This document shows, piece after piece, positions 1-7,665 of a stretch of 11,188 bases of DNA. The translations under genes and the position numbers were made by a program. The notes below the pieces were generated by a model. The model worked only from the letters and a program-made list of their open reading frames with translations, was not told the DNA's origin and made no database searches. The stretch spans positions 1 through 11,188 of the forward strand of contig CAZAFL010000049.1 in the NCBI GenBank assembly GCA_964484465.1, given 5' to 3'. Within the stretch, counting starts at the first letter, position 1. Every line of letters begins with the position of its first letter. Source of the DNA: CAZAFL01 sp964484465. Its GTDB lineage: Bacteria > Bacteroidota > Ignavibacteria > UBA10030 > SZUA-254.

Positions 1-1662
1 CTGCATTCTGCCTCCATCGCACCCGCTGTTGCAAAAAAAATTCCCATCCTTATCAAAAATACGATGAACCCCCAGGCGCCGGGCACGCTGATCTCAGACC
101 GCGCTGACGATTGGAAAGCAGTTGCCAAAGGGATAAGCTCGGTAGACCATATTACGTTGTTCACATTAAAGGGGCTGAGCATGGTAGGCGTCCCCGGCAC
201 GGCGGAGAGGTTGTTTCGGTCGCTCGCCGGTTATCGCGTCAATGTCATCCTGATTTCGCAGGCGTCGTCGGAACATACAATTTGCTTTGCCGTCAGCAGT
301 TCCGATGCGGCGCAGACGCGGCGAGCTATTGCACACGAATTCCGCTATGAGTTTCAAAACGGTATCACCCGACTTGAAGAGAATGAAAAGCAAACAATCG
401 TTGCAATTGTCGGTGAAGGAATGAAAGGAACACCGGGTGTTGCCGGAAAAGTGTTTGAGGCGCTGGGAAGAAACCAGGTGAACATTTCAGCTATAGCCCA
501 GGGAGCTTCGGAAAGGAATATTTCGTTTGTTGTTCATGCCGACCAAAGTGTTCGTGCGCTTAATGTTGTCCACCAGGCTTTTTTTGAACAACGGAAACAT
601 CTTTCGCTCGTTATTATCGGTGTGGGAAATATCGGCTCGACGCTGTTGCGCCAGCTTCATGAACGACAAACATACTTGCATTCGCAAGGGTATGAAGTGG
701 ATGTGTGCGGGATTTCCGACAGCACGCGGTATGTCATCAAACCGCGGGGAATTGATCTTTCACGGTGGCGTGAAGAACTGGCGCACTCACATCAGGCAAA
801 GAACCCGGTCGAACTCGCGCAAAGAATCGCCGGTCTTCAACTGACAAACGCGGCGCTGGTTGATTGCACAGCGAGTACAGAAGTTGTCGATGCATATCCG
901 GACTTTGTCAAAGCAAACATGCACATTATTACGCCGAATAAGAAGGCAAACGTTCTTCCATGGAAACAATACCTGGCGCTCAAGAAACTGATGGAAGAGC
1001 GCCAAAAATATTTTCTGTATGAAGCGAATGTCGGTGCGGGGATGCCGATCATCTCCACATTGCATGACCTTATTGCAAGCGGCGATAGGGTGATGATGAT
1101 TGAAGGAATTTTTTCCGGAACATTAAGCTACCTGTTCAACACATATGACGGTAACAAACCGTTTAGTCGCCTGGTTGCCGAAGCGCAAAAGCTCGGTTAT
1201 ACTGAGCCTGACCCTCGTGAAGACCTTTCAGGGGAGGACGTGGGAAGAAAATTATTGATTCTCGCAAGACAACTTGAATTGAAGATGGACCTCGAAGATA
1301 TCGCTATTGAGAGCCTTGTTCCTCAGGCTCTTCAGAAGAAAAAATTCTCTCTATCCTTCTATAATCAATTCTCAAAATATGATCGCACGCTTATGAGACG
1401 ATATGAACGGGCGCAGAACCGAAGCGCCGTTCTCCGGTATGTCGGAACAGTAAAGAATGGGAAAGGGTACGCAGGCTTGAAGGAATTTCCTTACGATCAT
1501 CCTTTTGCGTTGACGAAAGGCAGTGATAATATCATTGCATTCTCGACGTCCCGATATTCGCAGACACCGTTGATTGTCCAGGGTCCCGGCGCCGGGGCTG
1601 ATGTGACGGCAATGGGTGTTTTTTCGGATATCATTAAATTGCTGCATTATCTTCCATACTAA
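1..1662 (+). CDS. thrA: Bifunctional aspartokinase/homoserine dehydrogenase, C-terminal 553 residues (5' truncated by window edge)
   Basis: This enzyme catalyses the first and third steps from aspartate to threonine: phosphorylation of aspartate, and NAD(P)H-dependent reduction of aspartate semialdehyde to homoserine. The frame is open from base 1, and the first residues (IPILIKNTMNPQAPGTLIS) match the end of an aspartokinase catalytic domain, so the ATG at 64 is internal and the true start lies upstream. Two ACT regulatory domains follow (about bases 140-350 and 400-560; EGMKGTPGVAGKVFEALG in the second). The homoserine dehydrogenase part has the nucleotide-binding GVGNIG at 619-636, then ITPNKKAN, EANVGAGMPIIS, and TEPDPREDLSGEDVGRK near 1201-1250, which carries the conserved catalytic-type Asp and Lys. 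It ends with GPGAGADVTAMGVFSDI, as in enterobacterial ThrA. ACT domains usually give threonine feedback inhibition. It is the first visible gene of a thrABC operon. The missing part should be the N-terminal kinase domain. Confidence 0.96.
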   Translation: MHSASIAPAVAKKIPILIKNTMNPQAPGTLISDRADDWKAVAKGISSVDHITLFTLKGLSMVGVPGTAERLFRSLAGYRVNVILISQASSEHTICFAVSSSDAAQTRRAIAHEFRYEFQNGITRLEENEKQTIVAIVGEGMKGTPGVAGKVFEALGRNQVNISAIAQGASERNISFVVHADQSVRALNVVHQAFFEQRKHLSLVIIGVGNIGSTLLRQLHERQTYLHSQGYEVDVCGISDSTRYVIKPRGIDLSRWREELAHSHQAKNPVELAQRIAGLQLTNAALVDCTASTEVVDAYPDFVKANMHIITPNKKANVLPWKQYLALKKLMEERQKYFLYEANVGAGMPIISTLHDLIASGDRVMMIEGIFSGTLSYLFNTYDGNKPFSRLVAEAQKLGYTEPDPREDLSGEDVGRKLLILARQLELKMDLEDIAIESLVPQALQKKKFSLSFYNQFSKYDRTLMRRYERAQNRSAVLRYVGTVKNGKGYAGLKEFPYDHPFALTKGSDNIIAFSTSRYSQTPLIVQGPGAGADVTAMGVFSDIIKLLHYLPY

Positions 1663-1728
1663 ATTTAAATGGATGGAAATGAATATCAGAACCTGTCCAG
1701 GTCCAGCCGGATGAATGACGATTAGACG

Positions 1729-2676
1729 ATGAGAGAGAAAAGGGTCAAAGTGTATGCGCCGGCATCGATTTCCAATCTCGGACCCGCATTTGATGTGCTC
1801 GGGGTTGCGATCGATAGACCTGGAGATTTCGTGACAACGAAACGGAGCCGTGTTCCCGGTCTGGCATTCTCAGTTGCACGGGGGGATGTGAATGTTCCAG
1901 ACAATCCGACGGAAAATGTTGCTGCTCATGTGGCATCGCTGATTCTGGAAGAGCTCAAGCCCGAATTTGGCATTCATATGGAACTTAAGAAAAAGATGCC
2001 GTTGGGTTCCGGGCTCGGTAGTTCTGCTGCGAGCAGCGTCGCGGCAGCTGTTGCCGTCAATGAACTTCTACCGCGTCCGCTCACTAAGCGCGATCTGTTG
2101 CGATTCGTGGTTGAGGGAGAAAGAAAAGCTTCAGGCTCACCTCATGCAGATAATGCCGCCCCTTCATTGCTTGGGGGTGTCTGTCTCATTCGGAGTTATC
2201 GTCCGCTCGATGTCGTTTCAGTCCCTGTGAAAAAAAATATAGTCTGGGTTGTTGTTCATCCACATGTTATCGTTCGAACAGAGGAAGCGCGATCAATCCT
2301 TCCGAAAGAAATCCCATTACGCGAAGCGATTCAACAGTGGGGGAATGTCAGCGGGTTAACGATGGGGTTGATGAATGGAGATCCTGCGCTTGTGGGAAAA
2401 TGCGTCGAAGACGTGATTGTTGAGCCTGTGCGTGCAGGTCTTATTCCCGGATTCCCACAAGTAAAACAAGCAGCGCTTTCTGCAGGAGCATTCGGGTGTT
2501 CGATTTCCGGTTCAGGTCCGTCGGTATTTGCTGTGACGTCGACAATACAATCCGGAAAACGAATCGCAGCTGCTATGCTGAAGGCTTTCGCCCAGACAGC
2601 GAACGTGAAGTGCGATGTCTACGTTTCAGGTATTAATCACAAAGGGGCCCATGTCGTGAATACATCCTCCAGATGA
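1729..2676 (+). CDS. thrB: Homoserine kinase (GHMP family)
   Basis: Homoserine kinase transfers the ATP gamma-phosphate to homoserine, giving O-phosphohomoserine for ThrC in the cytoplasm. The 315-residue length is normal for the family. The N-terminal APASISNLGPAFDVLGVAID (residues 10-29) is the usual ThrB opening. The GHMP ATP-binding motif PLGSGLGSSAASS is at residues 91-103, SGSPHADNAAPSLLGG at 135-150, and the C-terminal glycine motif AGAFGCSISGSGPSVFAV at 252-269. The start is fixed by an in-frame TAG at 1723-1725, two codons upstream. No good Shine-Dalgarno sequence is visible, so translation may depend on read-through from thrA 66 bases upstream. The last four bases overlap the start of thrC (ATGA), which suggests translational coupling. 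Confidence 0.96.
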   Translation: MREKRVKVYAPASISNLGPAFDVLGVAIDRPGDFVTTKRSRVPGLAFSVARGDVNVPDNPTENVAAHVASLILEELKPEFGIHMELKKKMPLGSGLGSSAASSVAAAVAVNELLPRPLTKRDLLRFVVEGERKASGSPHADNAAPSLLGGVCLIRSYRPLDVVSVPVKKNIVWVVVHPHVIVRTEEARSILPKEIPLREAIQQWGNVSGLTMGLMNGDPALVGKCVEDVIVEPVRAGLIPGFPQVKQAALSAGAFGCSISGSGPSVFAVTSTIQSGKRIAAAMLKAFAQTANVKCDVYVSGINHKGAHVVNTSSR

Positions 2677-3977
2677 AATTTCGCAGCGTTATTGGTCAGA
2701 GTGGGGAAGTCAGTTTCTCTGCTGCGCTACTTCACGGCGTAGCGCCTGATGGCGGGTTATACATACCGGGAACAATTCCCAAACTTCCACAATCCCTTCT
2801 TGAACATCCTGAAGAATTTTCTCTCCAGGAGATCGCGTTCCAAATTCTTGGAAAATTTCTTGAAGAGATTCCCGAGCAGCATCTTCGTCAGATTATTCAA
2901 AAATCTCTCAATTTTCCAATTCCTCTGGTCAATCTCAGTGAATCACTCTTTCTCGTCGAACTTTTTCATGGACCCACGCTTGCATTTAAGGATGTCGGCG
3001 CGAGGTTCATGGCGGAAGTATTGTCGTATGTCCTCAACAAACAACAGCGTGAGGTAACGATCCTTGTCGCGACATCGGGCGATACAGGTAGTGCGGTGGC
3101 ACACGGCTTTTACGACGTTCCTCACATCCAGGTCTATGTGTTATACCCGTCTGGTAAAATCAGCAAGCTACAGGAACAACAAATGACGACACTCGGCGGT
3201 AATGTTCATGCAATTGAAGTAGAAGGAACATTCGATGATTGTCAGCATTTGGTAAAACAAGCCCTGGCAGATTCCCGGATTTCTGCAGCTCGTTCACTCA
3301 CAACCGCTAATTCGATTAACCTGGGACGGTTACTTCCTCAAATTGTATATTATGTCTGGGCATTCGCACAATGGAAAAAAAACTCTTCAGAGAAAAAAGT
3401 TTTTCCGGTAGTCATTGTTCCCAGTGGCAACCTTGGCAATCTCACAGCAGCAATATATGCGAAGTGGATGGGTATTCCATTTCAAAGATTTATTGCTGCG
3501 GCAAATGCAAATGATGTTGTGCCGAAATATTTTCAGTCGGGAGTGTTTTCTCCCATGCCTTCTGTCCACACTCTCTCCAATGCTATGGATGTGGGAAACC
3601 CAAGCAATCTTTCACGTCTTCAATCATTATATCAGAATGACGTGCGTCTCCTCCGGAAAGATGTTGAAAGTGTAAGCATCTCTGATAGAGAGACGATAGA
3701 AGAAATCCGGCGAGTTTACAGTAAACACGGTTATATTCTTGACCCGCATACTGCGGTCGGGATGGCTGCAGGAAGAAAACAATTGTCCTCCTTGGGCGAG
3801 GCGCTTCCAAGAATTGTTGCTGCGACTGCACATCCGGCCAAGTTTCATGACACCGTTCAGAAAGCAATTGGTATTGAAATACCGTTGCCTCCCTCTCTGA
3901 AGGAGGCATTGCAACGCAAGAAGGAGGCTATCCATATGGTCCCTAGAATAGAAGCGTTACAGGAAATACTGTTGTAG
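2673..3977 (+). CDS. thrC: Threonine synthase (PLP-dependent)
   Basis: Threonine synthase converts O-phosphohomoserine to threonine and phosphate using pyridoxal phosphate. The 434-residue protein opens with the N-terminal threonine synthase domain (SFSAALLHGVAPDGGLYIPG, residues 14-33). The PLP-binding lysine is probably Lys106 in FHGPTLAFKDVGARF. ATSGDTGSAV at 133-142 and VPSGNLGNLTA at 249-259 are the cofactor phosphate-binding and fold-type II motifs. NPSNLSRL and ATAHPAKFHDTV follow towards the C-terminus, as expected of the family. The ATG at 2673 overlaps the thrB stop by four bases, so both proteins are probably made in a fixed ratio. It is the last gene of the thr operon; no strong intrinsic terminator follows. 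Confidence 0.96.
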   Translation: MKFRSVIGQSGEVSFSAALLHGVAPDGGLYIPGTIPKLPQSLLEHPEEFSLQEIAFQILGKFLEEIPEQHLRQIIQKSLNFPIPLVNLSESLFLVELFHGPTLAFKDVGARFMAEVLSYVLNKQQREVTILVATSGDTGSAVAHGFYDVPHIQVYVLYPSGKISKLQEQQMTTLGGNVHAIEVEGTFDDCQHLVKQALADSRISAARSLTTANSINLGRLLPQIVYYVWAFAQWKKNSSEKKVFPVVIVPSGNLGNLTAAIYAKWMGIPFQRFIAAANANDVVPKYFQSGVFSPMPSVHTLSNAMDVGNPSNLSRLQSLYQNDVRLLRKDVESVSISDRETIEEIRRVYSKHGYILDPHTAVGMAAGRKQLSSLGEALPRIVAATAHPAKFHDTVQKAIGIEIPLPPSLKEALQRKKEAIHMVPRIEALQEILL

Positions 3978-4224
3978 GTATTACAAAGTAATGTTAGACG
4001 TACTCTTACCGCAGGCTCGAAGAGGGGAAAATGCTCTACCGGGATCCTGAGAAAACAGAACATTTTCAAGGGATTTTGAGCGGGCGATTATCTGCAAAAC
4101 TTGTCCCAACCTTCCTTGCTTCCCGCAGAATTTTTCCGTAAATTTATGCCGGTTCAAAAATCGCTGGGGCTCAAATCCTGGCGTTTTTGTCAAATTCTGG
4201 CAGGTACTCTACGTATTCTTACTC
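3978..4224. other. Intergenic region between thrC and ffh
   Basis: This 247-base spacer separates the thr operon from the ffh cluster. I see no tRNA, no 4.5S/SRP RNA-like fold and no GC-rich hairpin followed by a T run. A 5-bp AT-rich stem (ATTAC-AAA-GTAAT, 3980-3992) lies just after thrC. Two near-identical 12-mers (ACGTACTCTTAC at 3998-4009 and ACGTATTCTTAC at 4211-4222) sit near its two ends, and TCAAATCCTGGC/TCAAATTCTGGC repeat at 4171-4182 and 4190-4201. Two very short open frames exist (4031-4141, 36 residues, and 4146-4232, 28 residues, the latter ending inside ffh). The ffh promoter should be here, but no convincing -35/-10 pair stands out. Confidence 0.5.
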
Positions 4225-5556
4225 ATGTTTGAAGATTTAAGTCAAAAATTAGAACTCGTCTTTAAGAAGCTTCGGGGTCAGGGCAAAATTACTGAAGCGA
4301 ATATCGGGGAATCGCTCCGTGAAGTAAGACGCGTATTGCTCGACGCAGATGTAAACTACAAAGTTGTCAAGCAGTTTATCGAAGATGTCCAACAGCGTTC
4401 GTTAGGACAGGAAGTTCTTCAAAGTATTACGCCCGGACAGCTCGTCGTTAAGATTATTCACGATGAGCTGGTGAAGCTCATGGGCACGTCGAAAACCGAG
4501 ATGACGTTTTCTTCGATGCCCCCGACTGTCATCATGGTGGCGGGATTGCAGGGTTCCGGCAAGACGACGTTTTGCGCGAAGCTTGCAAATTATTTGAAAG
4601 GGAAAGGACATCATCCGATGCTGGTTGCTGCCGACGTCTATCGTCCTGCGGCAATTGACCAGCTGGAAACACTTGGGAAGCAGATCCAGGTGCCTGTTCT
4701 TGCGGAACGGGGAAAAAGTGCAATTGAAATTGCCGGAATGTCGATCGACCACGCACGAAAAGCGGCGCGAGACGTTGTTATTGTCGACACCGCAGGACGT
4801 CTTCATGTTGACGAGGAGATGATGCGTGAAGTCGAAACAATCAAGTCGAACATCCATCCGCACGAAATTCTTTTTGTCGTGGATGCCATGACGGGACAGG
4901 ATGCCGTCAACACGGCAAAAGCGTTTCACGACTGGTTGGATTTTGACGGTGTGGTGCTCACAAAGCTCGATGGTGATACACGGGGAGGTGCCGCGCTTTC
5001 TCTCCGTGCCGTCGTCAGCAAGCCGATTAAGTTTGTGGGTGTTGGAGAGAAACTCGATGCTCTTGAGATGTTTCACCCGGACCGTATGGCCTCCCGGATT
5101 CTCGGCATGGGAGATATTGTTACCCTTGTTGAGAAAGCCCAGGAGCAATTCGACCAGGAGAAAGCGCTTAAACTTGAAGAGAAGCTTCGGAAATCGCAAT
5201 TTACATTCGACGATTTTCTCGCTCAGCTGCAGGAGATAAAGAAAATGGGACCCCTGCAACAGGTCATGAGTATGATACCAGGAATGAACAGGTTGCCTGC
5301 GGATGCGAATGTCGATGACAAAGCTCTTGTCCGGATAGAAGCGATTATCCAGTCGATGACGAAGGAAGAGAGAGTGCGGCCTCACATTATCAATGGCACA
5401 CGGCGGAAACGTATTGCGGCTGGCAGCGGTACGTCTATTCAGGAAGTCAATAGGATCCTCAAGCAGTTCGGTGAAATGCAGAAGATGATGAAACGGTTTT
5501 CACGCGGAAAGATTCCAAACATGTTTAAAGGTATGCGCCTTCCGGCGATGCAATAA
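4225..5556 (+). CDS. ffh: Signal recognition particle GTPase Ffh (SRP54)
   Basis: Ffh binds SRP RNA and the signal sequences of nascent membrane and secreted proteins, then docks with the receptor FtsY at the membrane. The 443-residue protein has the full NG-M layout: a helical N domain (1-100), and a G domain with P-loop GLQGSGKTT (107-115), DTAGR (188-192), TKLDG (246-250) and DTRGG (251-255). A methionine-rich M domain runs from about 325 to 430. The M domain contains KMGPLQQVMSMIPGM and the RNA-binding region RRKRIAAGSGTSIQEVNRIL (393-412). The P-loop is followed by Phe (GKTTF) where many homologues have Thr; this is minor. No Shine-Dalgarno sequence precedes the ATG. Located 36 bases before rpsP, it heads the conserved ffh-rpsP-rimM-trmD-rplS cluster. 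Confidence 0.97.
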   Translation: MFEDLSQKLELVFKKLRGQGKITEANIGESLREVRRVLLDADVNYKVVKQFIEDVQQRSLGQEVLQSITPGQLVVKIIHDELVKLMGTSKTEMTFSSMPPTVIMVAGLQGSGKTTFCAKLANYLKGKGHHPMLVAADVYRPAAIDQLETLGKQIQVPVLAERGKSAIEIAGMSIDHARKAARDVVIVDTAGRLHVDEEMMREVETIKSNIHPHEILFVVDAMTGQDAVNTAKAFHDWLDFDGVVLTKLDGDTRGGAALSLRAVVSKPIKFVGVGEKLDALEMFHPDRMASRILGMGDIVTLVEKAQEQFDQEKALKLEEKLRKSQFTFDDFLAQLQEIKKMGPLQQVMSMIPGMNRLPADANVDDKALVRIEAIIQSMTKEERVRPHIINGTRRKRIAAGSGTSIQEVNRILKQFGEMQKMMKRFSRGKIPNMFKGMRLPAMQ

Positions 5557-5579
5557 GAAAAGAAAATCAACATTATATA

Positions 5580-5595
5580 AAGGAGCAGCGCTTTG
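5580..5595 (+). promoter_or_regulatory. Ribosome binding site and TTG start of rpsP
   Basis: AAGGAG (5580-5585) lies seven bases before TTG (5593-5595). The next codons read VKLRLRRVG, the usual N-terminus of S16, and there is no ATG at this position, so the strong Shine-Dalgarno sequence and family alignment support a TTG start. Confidence 0.8.
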
Positions 5596-6066
5596 GTTAA
5601 ATTACGGTTACGTCGTGTCGGCAAGAAAAAGCAGCCGATCTATAAGATTATCATTGCTGATTCCCGCGCGTCGGGTGCGGGGAAATATATCGAATCGATC
5701 GGTCAGTACAATCCGCTTGCTCAGCCGATGCGGATTGATGTCAATGAACAACGTCTCTTCTCCTGGCTGAAACGGGGCGCACAACCGACGGATACGATGC
5801 GCAGCCTGTTGCAGCGGAAAGGTCTTTGGTTGAAGTGGGCCTTGATGAAGAAAGGCGCTGACGAGGCAAAGATTGCATCTGAGCTTGAAAAGTGGCAGAT
5901 GTTACAGGAAGAAAAGCTTCGCCGCGAATCGGAAAAGAAAGCCCGACGGAGAATTGCCAGGAAGAAAAAAGCAGCAGAAGCGGCTCCTGCCGCAGCGGCT
6001 ACGCCTCCTGCGGCTCCGGTCGAAGCACCTGCGGCGGCAGCCCCTGAAGCGGCTCCCGCTGCCTGA
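5593..6066 (+). CDS. rpsP: 30S ribosomal protein S16 with Ala/Pro-rich C-terminal tail
   Basis: S16 binds 16S rRNA in the body of the small subunit and helps its assembly. The conserved core covers about residues 1-85 (VKLRLRRVGKKKQPIYKIII, then SIGQYNPL and the downstream family positions). A charged helix-like segment follows (about 88-126, with KKARRRIARKKK at 115-126). The last 31 residues (127-157) consist only of Ala (19), Pro (7), Glu (3), Thr and Val. Typical S16 is 80-100 residues, so 157 is long; extended low-complexity tails are known in S16 of some FCB bacteria, and here the tail is probably disordered. Translation starts at TTG behind AAGGAG. The gene follows ffh by 36 bases and precedes khpA. 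Confidence 0.95.
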   Translation: MVKLRLRRVGKKKQPIYKIIIADSRASGAGKYIESIGQYNPLAQPMRIDVNEQRLFSWLKRGAQPTDTMRSLLQRKGLWLKWALMKKGADEAKIASELEKWQMLQEEKLRRESEKKARRRIARKKKAAEAAPAAAATPPAAPVEAPAAAAPEAAPAA

Positions 6067-6130
6067 CGAAATAGCATCAATCGTATTGCTCAGAACGAGT
6101 TTTGTACGTAAAAGTGTTCTTTAACTCATA

Positions 6131-6153
6131 GTCGGAACTGTTGTGCATCCGAC
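6131..6153 (+). other. Short inverted repeat upstream of khpA
   Basis: GTCGGA (6131-6136) and TCCGAC (6148-6153) are exact reverse complements separated by an 11-base loop, within the 113-base rpsP-khpA spacer. It is not followed by a T run, so it does not look like an intrinsic terminator. It ends 16 bases before the khpA Shine-Dalgarno sequence. It may be a small RNA hairpin in the operon transcript, or chance. Confidence 0.3.
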
Positions 6154-6169
6154 GGCTCGCTGAATCATC

Positions 6170-6182
6170 AGGAGGAAATATG
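6170..6182 (+). promoter_or_regulatory. Ribosome binding site that sets the khpA start
   Basis: AGGAGG (6170-6175) lies four bases before ATG (6180-6182). A longer in-frame open frame begins at TTG 6141, but its added 13 residues lie across the inverted repeat and this Shine-Dalgarno sequence and do not resemble a KH protein. The ATG at 6180 is therefore preferred. Confidence 0.85.
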
Positions 6183-6410
6183 AAAGAGTTCATAGAATAC
6201 ATTGCCAAACAGCTCGTTGACCAGCCGGACCAGGTCGCCATCGAAGAACAGAGCGAAGACGATAAACTTATTTTGAAACTTAAAGTGGCCCAGCCAGACA
6301 TCGGGAAAATTATCGGTAAGAAAGGCAGAACGGCTTTTGCACTACGGACACTTGTTGCTGCAGTTGGTAAAAAAGGCGGTAAAAAGGTCCAGCTCGAAGT
6401 GGTTGATTGA
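6180..6410 (+). CDS. khpA: KhpA-type KH-domain RNA-binding protein
   Basis: This 76-residue protein is one KH domain. The nucleic-acid-contacting GxxG loop is GKKG at residues 46-49 within IGKIIGKKGRTAFALRTLV, the hallmark of the KhpA/YlqC family. It starts MKEFIEYIAKQLVDQPDQV, as family members do. KhpA binds RNA, in several bacteria with KhpB/Jag, and affects cell division, elongation or sRNA function. Whether a KhpB partner exists here cannot be seen. Its position between rpsP and rimM is a widely conserved arrangement and supports the call. The start is set by AGGAGG four bases upstream of ATG. Confidence 0.93.
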   Translation: MKEFIEYIAKQLVDQPDQVAIEEQSEDDKLILKLKVAQPDIGKIIGKKGRTAFALRTLVAAVGKKGGKKVQLEVVD

Positions 6411-6446
6411 TTTTTTACATTTCTTCCCGAAAGGTAACTACGTTAC

Positions 6447-6956
6447 GTGAACTTGTATGCTGTCGGGAAGATTACCGGGGTGTTCGGCCTTGAAGGCCAT
6501 CTCAAAGTGCATCCCTATTCGGCCTCTCCTGACAGGTTGAAAAAACTCGCTCGTGTGCGAGTCGGCAAGCAAGTTGATGTTACGACTGAATATATCGTCG
6601 ATAATATCGTTTTCAAAAACCGGCAATGGATGTTGAAATTGCAGGATGTAAGCGACCGTACATTGGCAGAGGAAATTGTTGGGATGTTTGTGTTTGTGAA
6701 CGAAACTGAGGTAGAAACACCGGCAAAGGGTTCATATTTTTCGCATGAGATCATTGGATGTGAAGTCTGGAGTGACGAAGGTCAGTTTATCGGAACGGTG
6801 GAAGATATCTATTCTCTCGCGACGTACGACCTCTGGGCAGTAAGAACCAGGAAATCGGTCAGCATGATCCCCGCAAGAAAAGAATTCATTATGAAGGTAG
6901 ATATTCGGAGAAAGAAAATTACTGTGCACCTGATTGAAGGCCTTGTTGAAGAGTAG
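6447..6956 (+). CDS. rimM: Ribosome maturation factor RimM
   Basis: RimM binds S19 and assists maturation of the 30S head. The 169-residue protein has the normal two-domain layout: an N-terminal RimM barrel (1-85; YAVGKITGVFGLEGHLKVHP at 4-23) and a C-terminal PRC-barrel (about 95-166; GSYFSHEIIGCEVWSDEGQF at 95-114, then IPARKEFIMKVDIRRKKITV at 141-160). Translation starts at GTG 6447; the family N-terminus fits only this region. A weak AAGG lies 12 bases upstream (6431-6434), and a 13-base palindrome fills the interval up to the GTG. It is 36 bases after khpA and 16 before trmD, and is probably co-transcribed with both. Confidence 0.95.
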   Translation: MNLYAVGKITGVFGLEGHLKVHPYSASPDRLKKLARVRVGKQVDVTTEYIVDNIVFKNRQWMLKLQDVSDRTLAEEIVGMFVFVNETEVETPAKGSYFSHEIIGCEVWSDEGQFIGTVEDIYSLATYDLWAVRTRKSVSMIPARKEFIMKVDIRRKKITVHLIEGLVEE

Positions 6957-6972
6957 AGAATGAGAGCGCCGT

Positions 6973-7647
6973 ATGCGATTCGATATTATTACCGGTTTCC
7001 CGAAGCTGCTGGCGGGCTCGCTCAATGAAAGCATCATCCGGCAGGCGAAAAAAAAAGGGCTCGTGCAGGTACGAACACACGATCTCCGCAAGTTTACGCA
7101 CGATAAGCACCGGACAATCGACGACACGCCTTACGGTGGCGGCGCGGGGATGGTCCTTAAACCCGAACCGATCATTGAATGTATTGAATCCCTGCAAAAG
7201 AGGCGAAGGTATGATGAAATTATTTACCTCACTGCAGACGGTGAACGGTTTACCCAGAAGGTCGCGAACGCATTATCGCTCAGAGAAAATTTACTCCTCG
7301 TGTGCGGGCATTATAAGGGAATCGATGAGCGGGTACGCGAATCGTTTGTTACGAGGGAACTCTCCATCGGTGATTATGTTCTTACAGGCGGAGAGCTGGC
7401 GGCGCTGGTGGTTGTTGATGCCGTTATACGATTAATTCCCGGTGTTCTCGGCGACGGGGAGTCGATGCTGACGGATTCCTTTCAGGATATACTGCTCGAC
7501 CATCCGAATTATACACGCCCGCCGGAATTCCGGAACATGCTCGTCCCGGAGGTCTTGCTTTCGGGCGACCACAAAGAGATCGAGCGCTGGCGTCAGGAGA
7601 AACGGTTGGAGCGGACGCGATCGCGCCGGAAAGATTTGTTATCATAA
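6973..7647 (+). CDS. trmD: tRNA (guanine(37)-N1)-methyltransferase TrmD
   Basis: TrmD uses S-adenosylmethionine to methylate G37 next to the anticodon, which prevents +1 frameshifting. The 224-residue protein is a SPOUT-class, trefoil-knot enzyme. Motifs in order: DTPYGGGAGMVLKPEPI (51-67), YLTADGERF (85-93), CGHYKGIDERV (111-121), SIGDYVLTGGE (131-141) and RLIPGVLGDGESMLTDSF (153-170). Arg153 and Asp168 correspond to the catalytic Arg and Asp of the family, and TRPPEFRNMLVPEVLLSGDH (181-200) lies in the C-terminal domain. All key residues are present. There is no strong Shine-Dalgarno sequence; it follows rimM by 16 bases, so coupling is likely. Confidence 0.97.
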   Translation: MRFDIITGFPKLLAGSLNESIIRQAKKKGLVQVRTHDLRKFTHDKHRTIDDTPYGGGAGMVLKPEPIIECIESLQKRRRYDEIIYLTADGERFTQKVANALSLRENLLLVCGHYKGIDERVRESFVTRELSIGDYVLTGGELAALVVVDAVIRLIPGVLGDGESMLTDSFQDILLDHPNYTRPPEFRNMLVPEVLLSGDHKEIERWRQEKRLERTRSRRKDLLS

Positions 7648-7665
7648 TATCAAGGAGAAACAGCA

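Noticed and set aside
64..1662. Complete gene starting at ATG 64
   Set aside because: The frame is open to base 1 and the residues before 64 continue an aspartokinase domain, so this ATG is internal and the gene is cut by the window edge.
1691..1702. 12-base palindrome ACCTGTCCAGGT in the thrA-thrB spacer
   Set aside because: A five-pair stem with a two-base loop is too short to fold as RNA and has no partner site; probably chance.
4100..4130. SRP (4.5S) RNA gene next to ffh
   Set aside because: CTTCCTTGCTTCCC faintly recalls the complement of the SRP RNA apical loop, but the conserved flanking bases and helix are absent.
4402..5385. Long minus-strand open frame (327 codons) opposite ffh
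   Set aside because: It lies fully antisense to a clearly conserved ffh, and its Cys/His/Arg-rich protein resembles no family; it is a shadow of ffh codon use.
6092..6120. Terminator-like hairpin after rpsP (AGAAC...GTTCT)
   Set aside because: Only five outer base pairs match, the interior is mismatched, and there is no real T run, so it is not a convincing terminator.
6141..6179. N-terminal extension of khpA from TTG 6141
   Set aside because: AGGAGG lies four bases before ATG 6180, and the KH family N-terminus begins there; the extension crosses an inverted repeat and looks non-coding.
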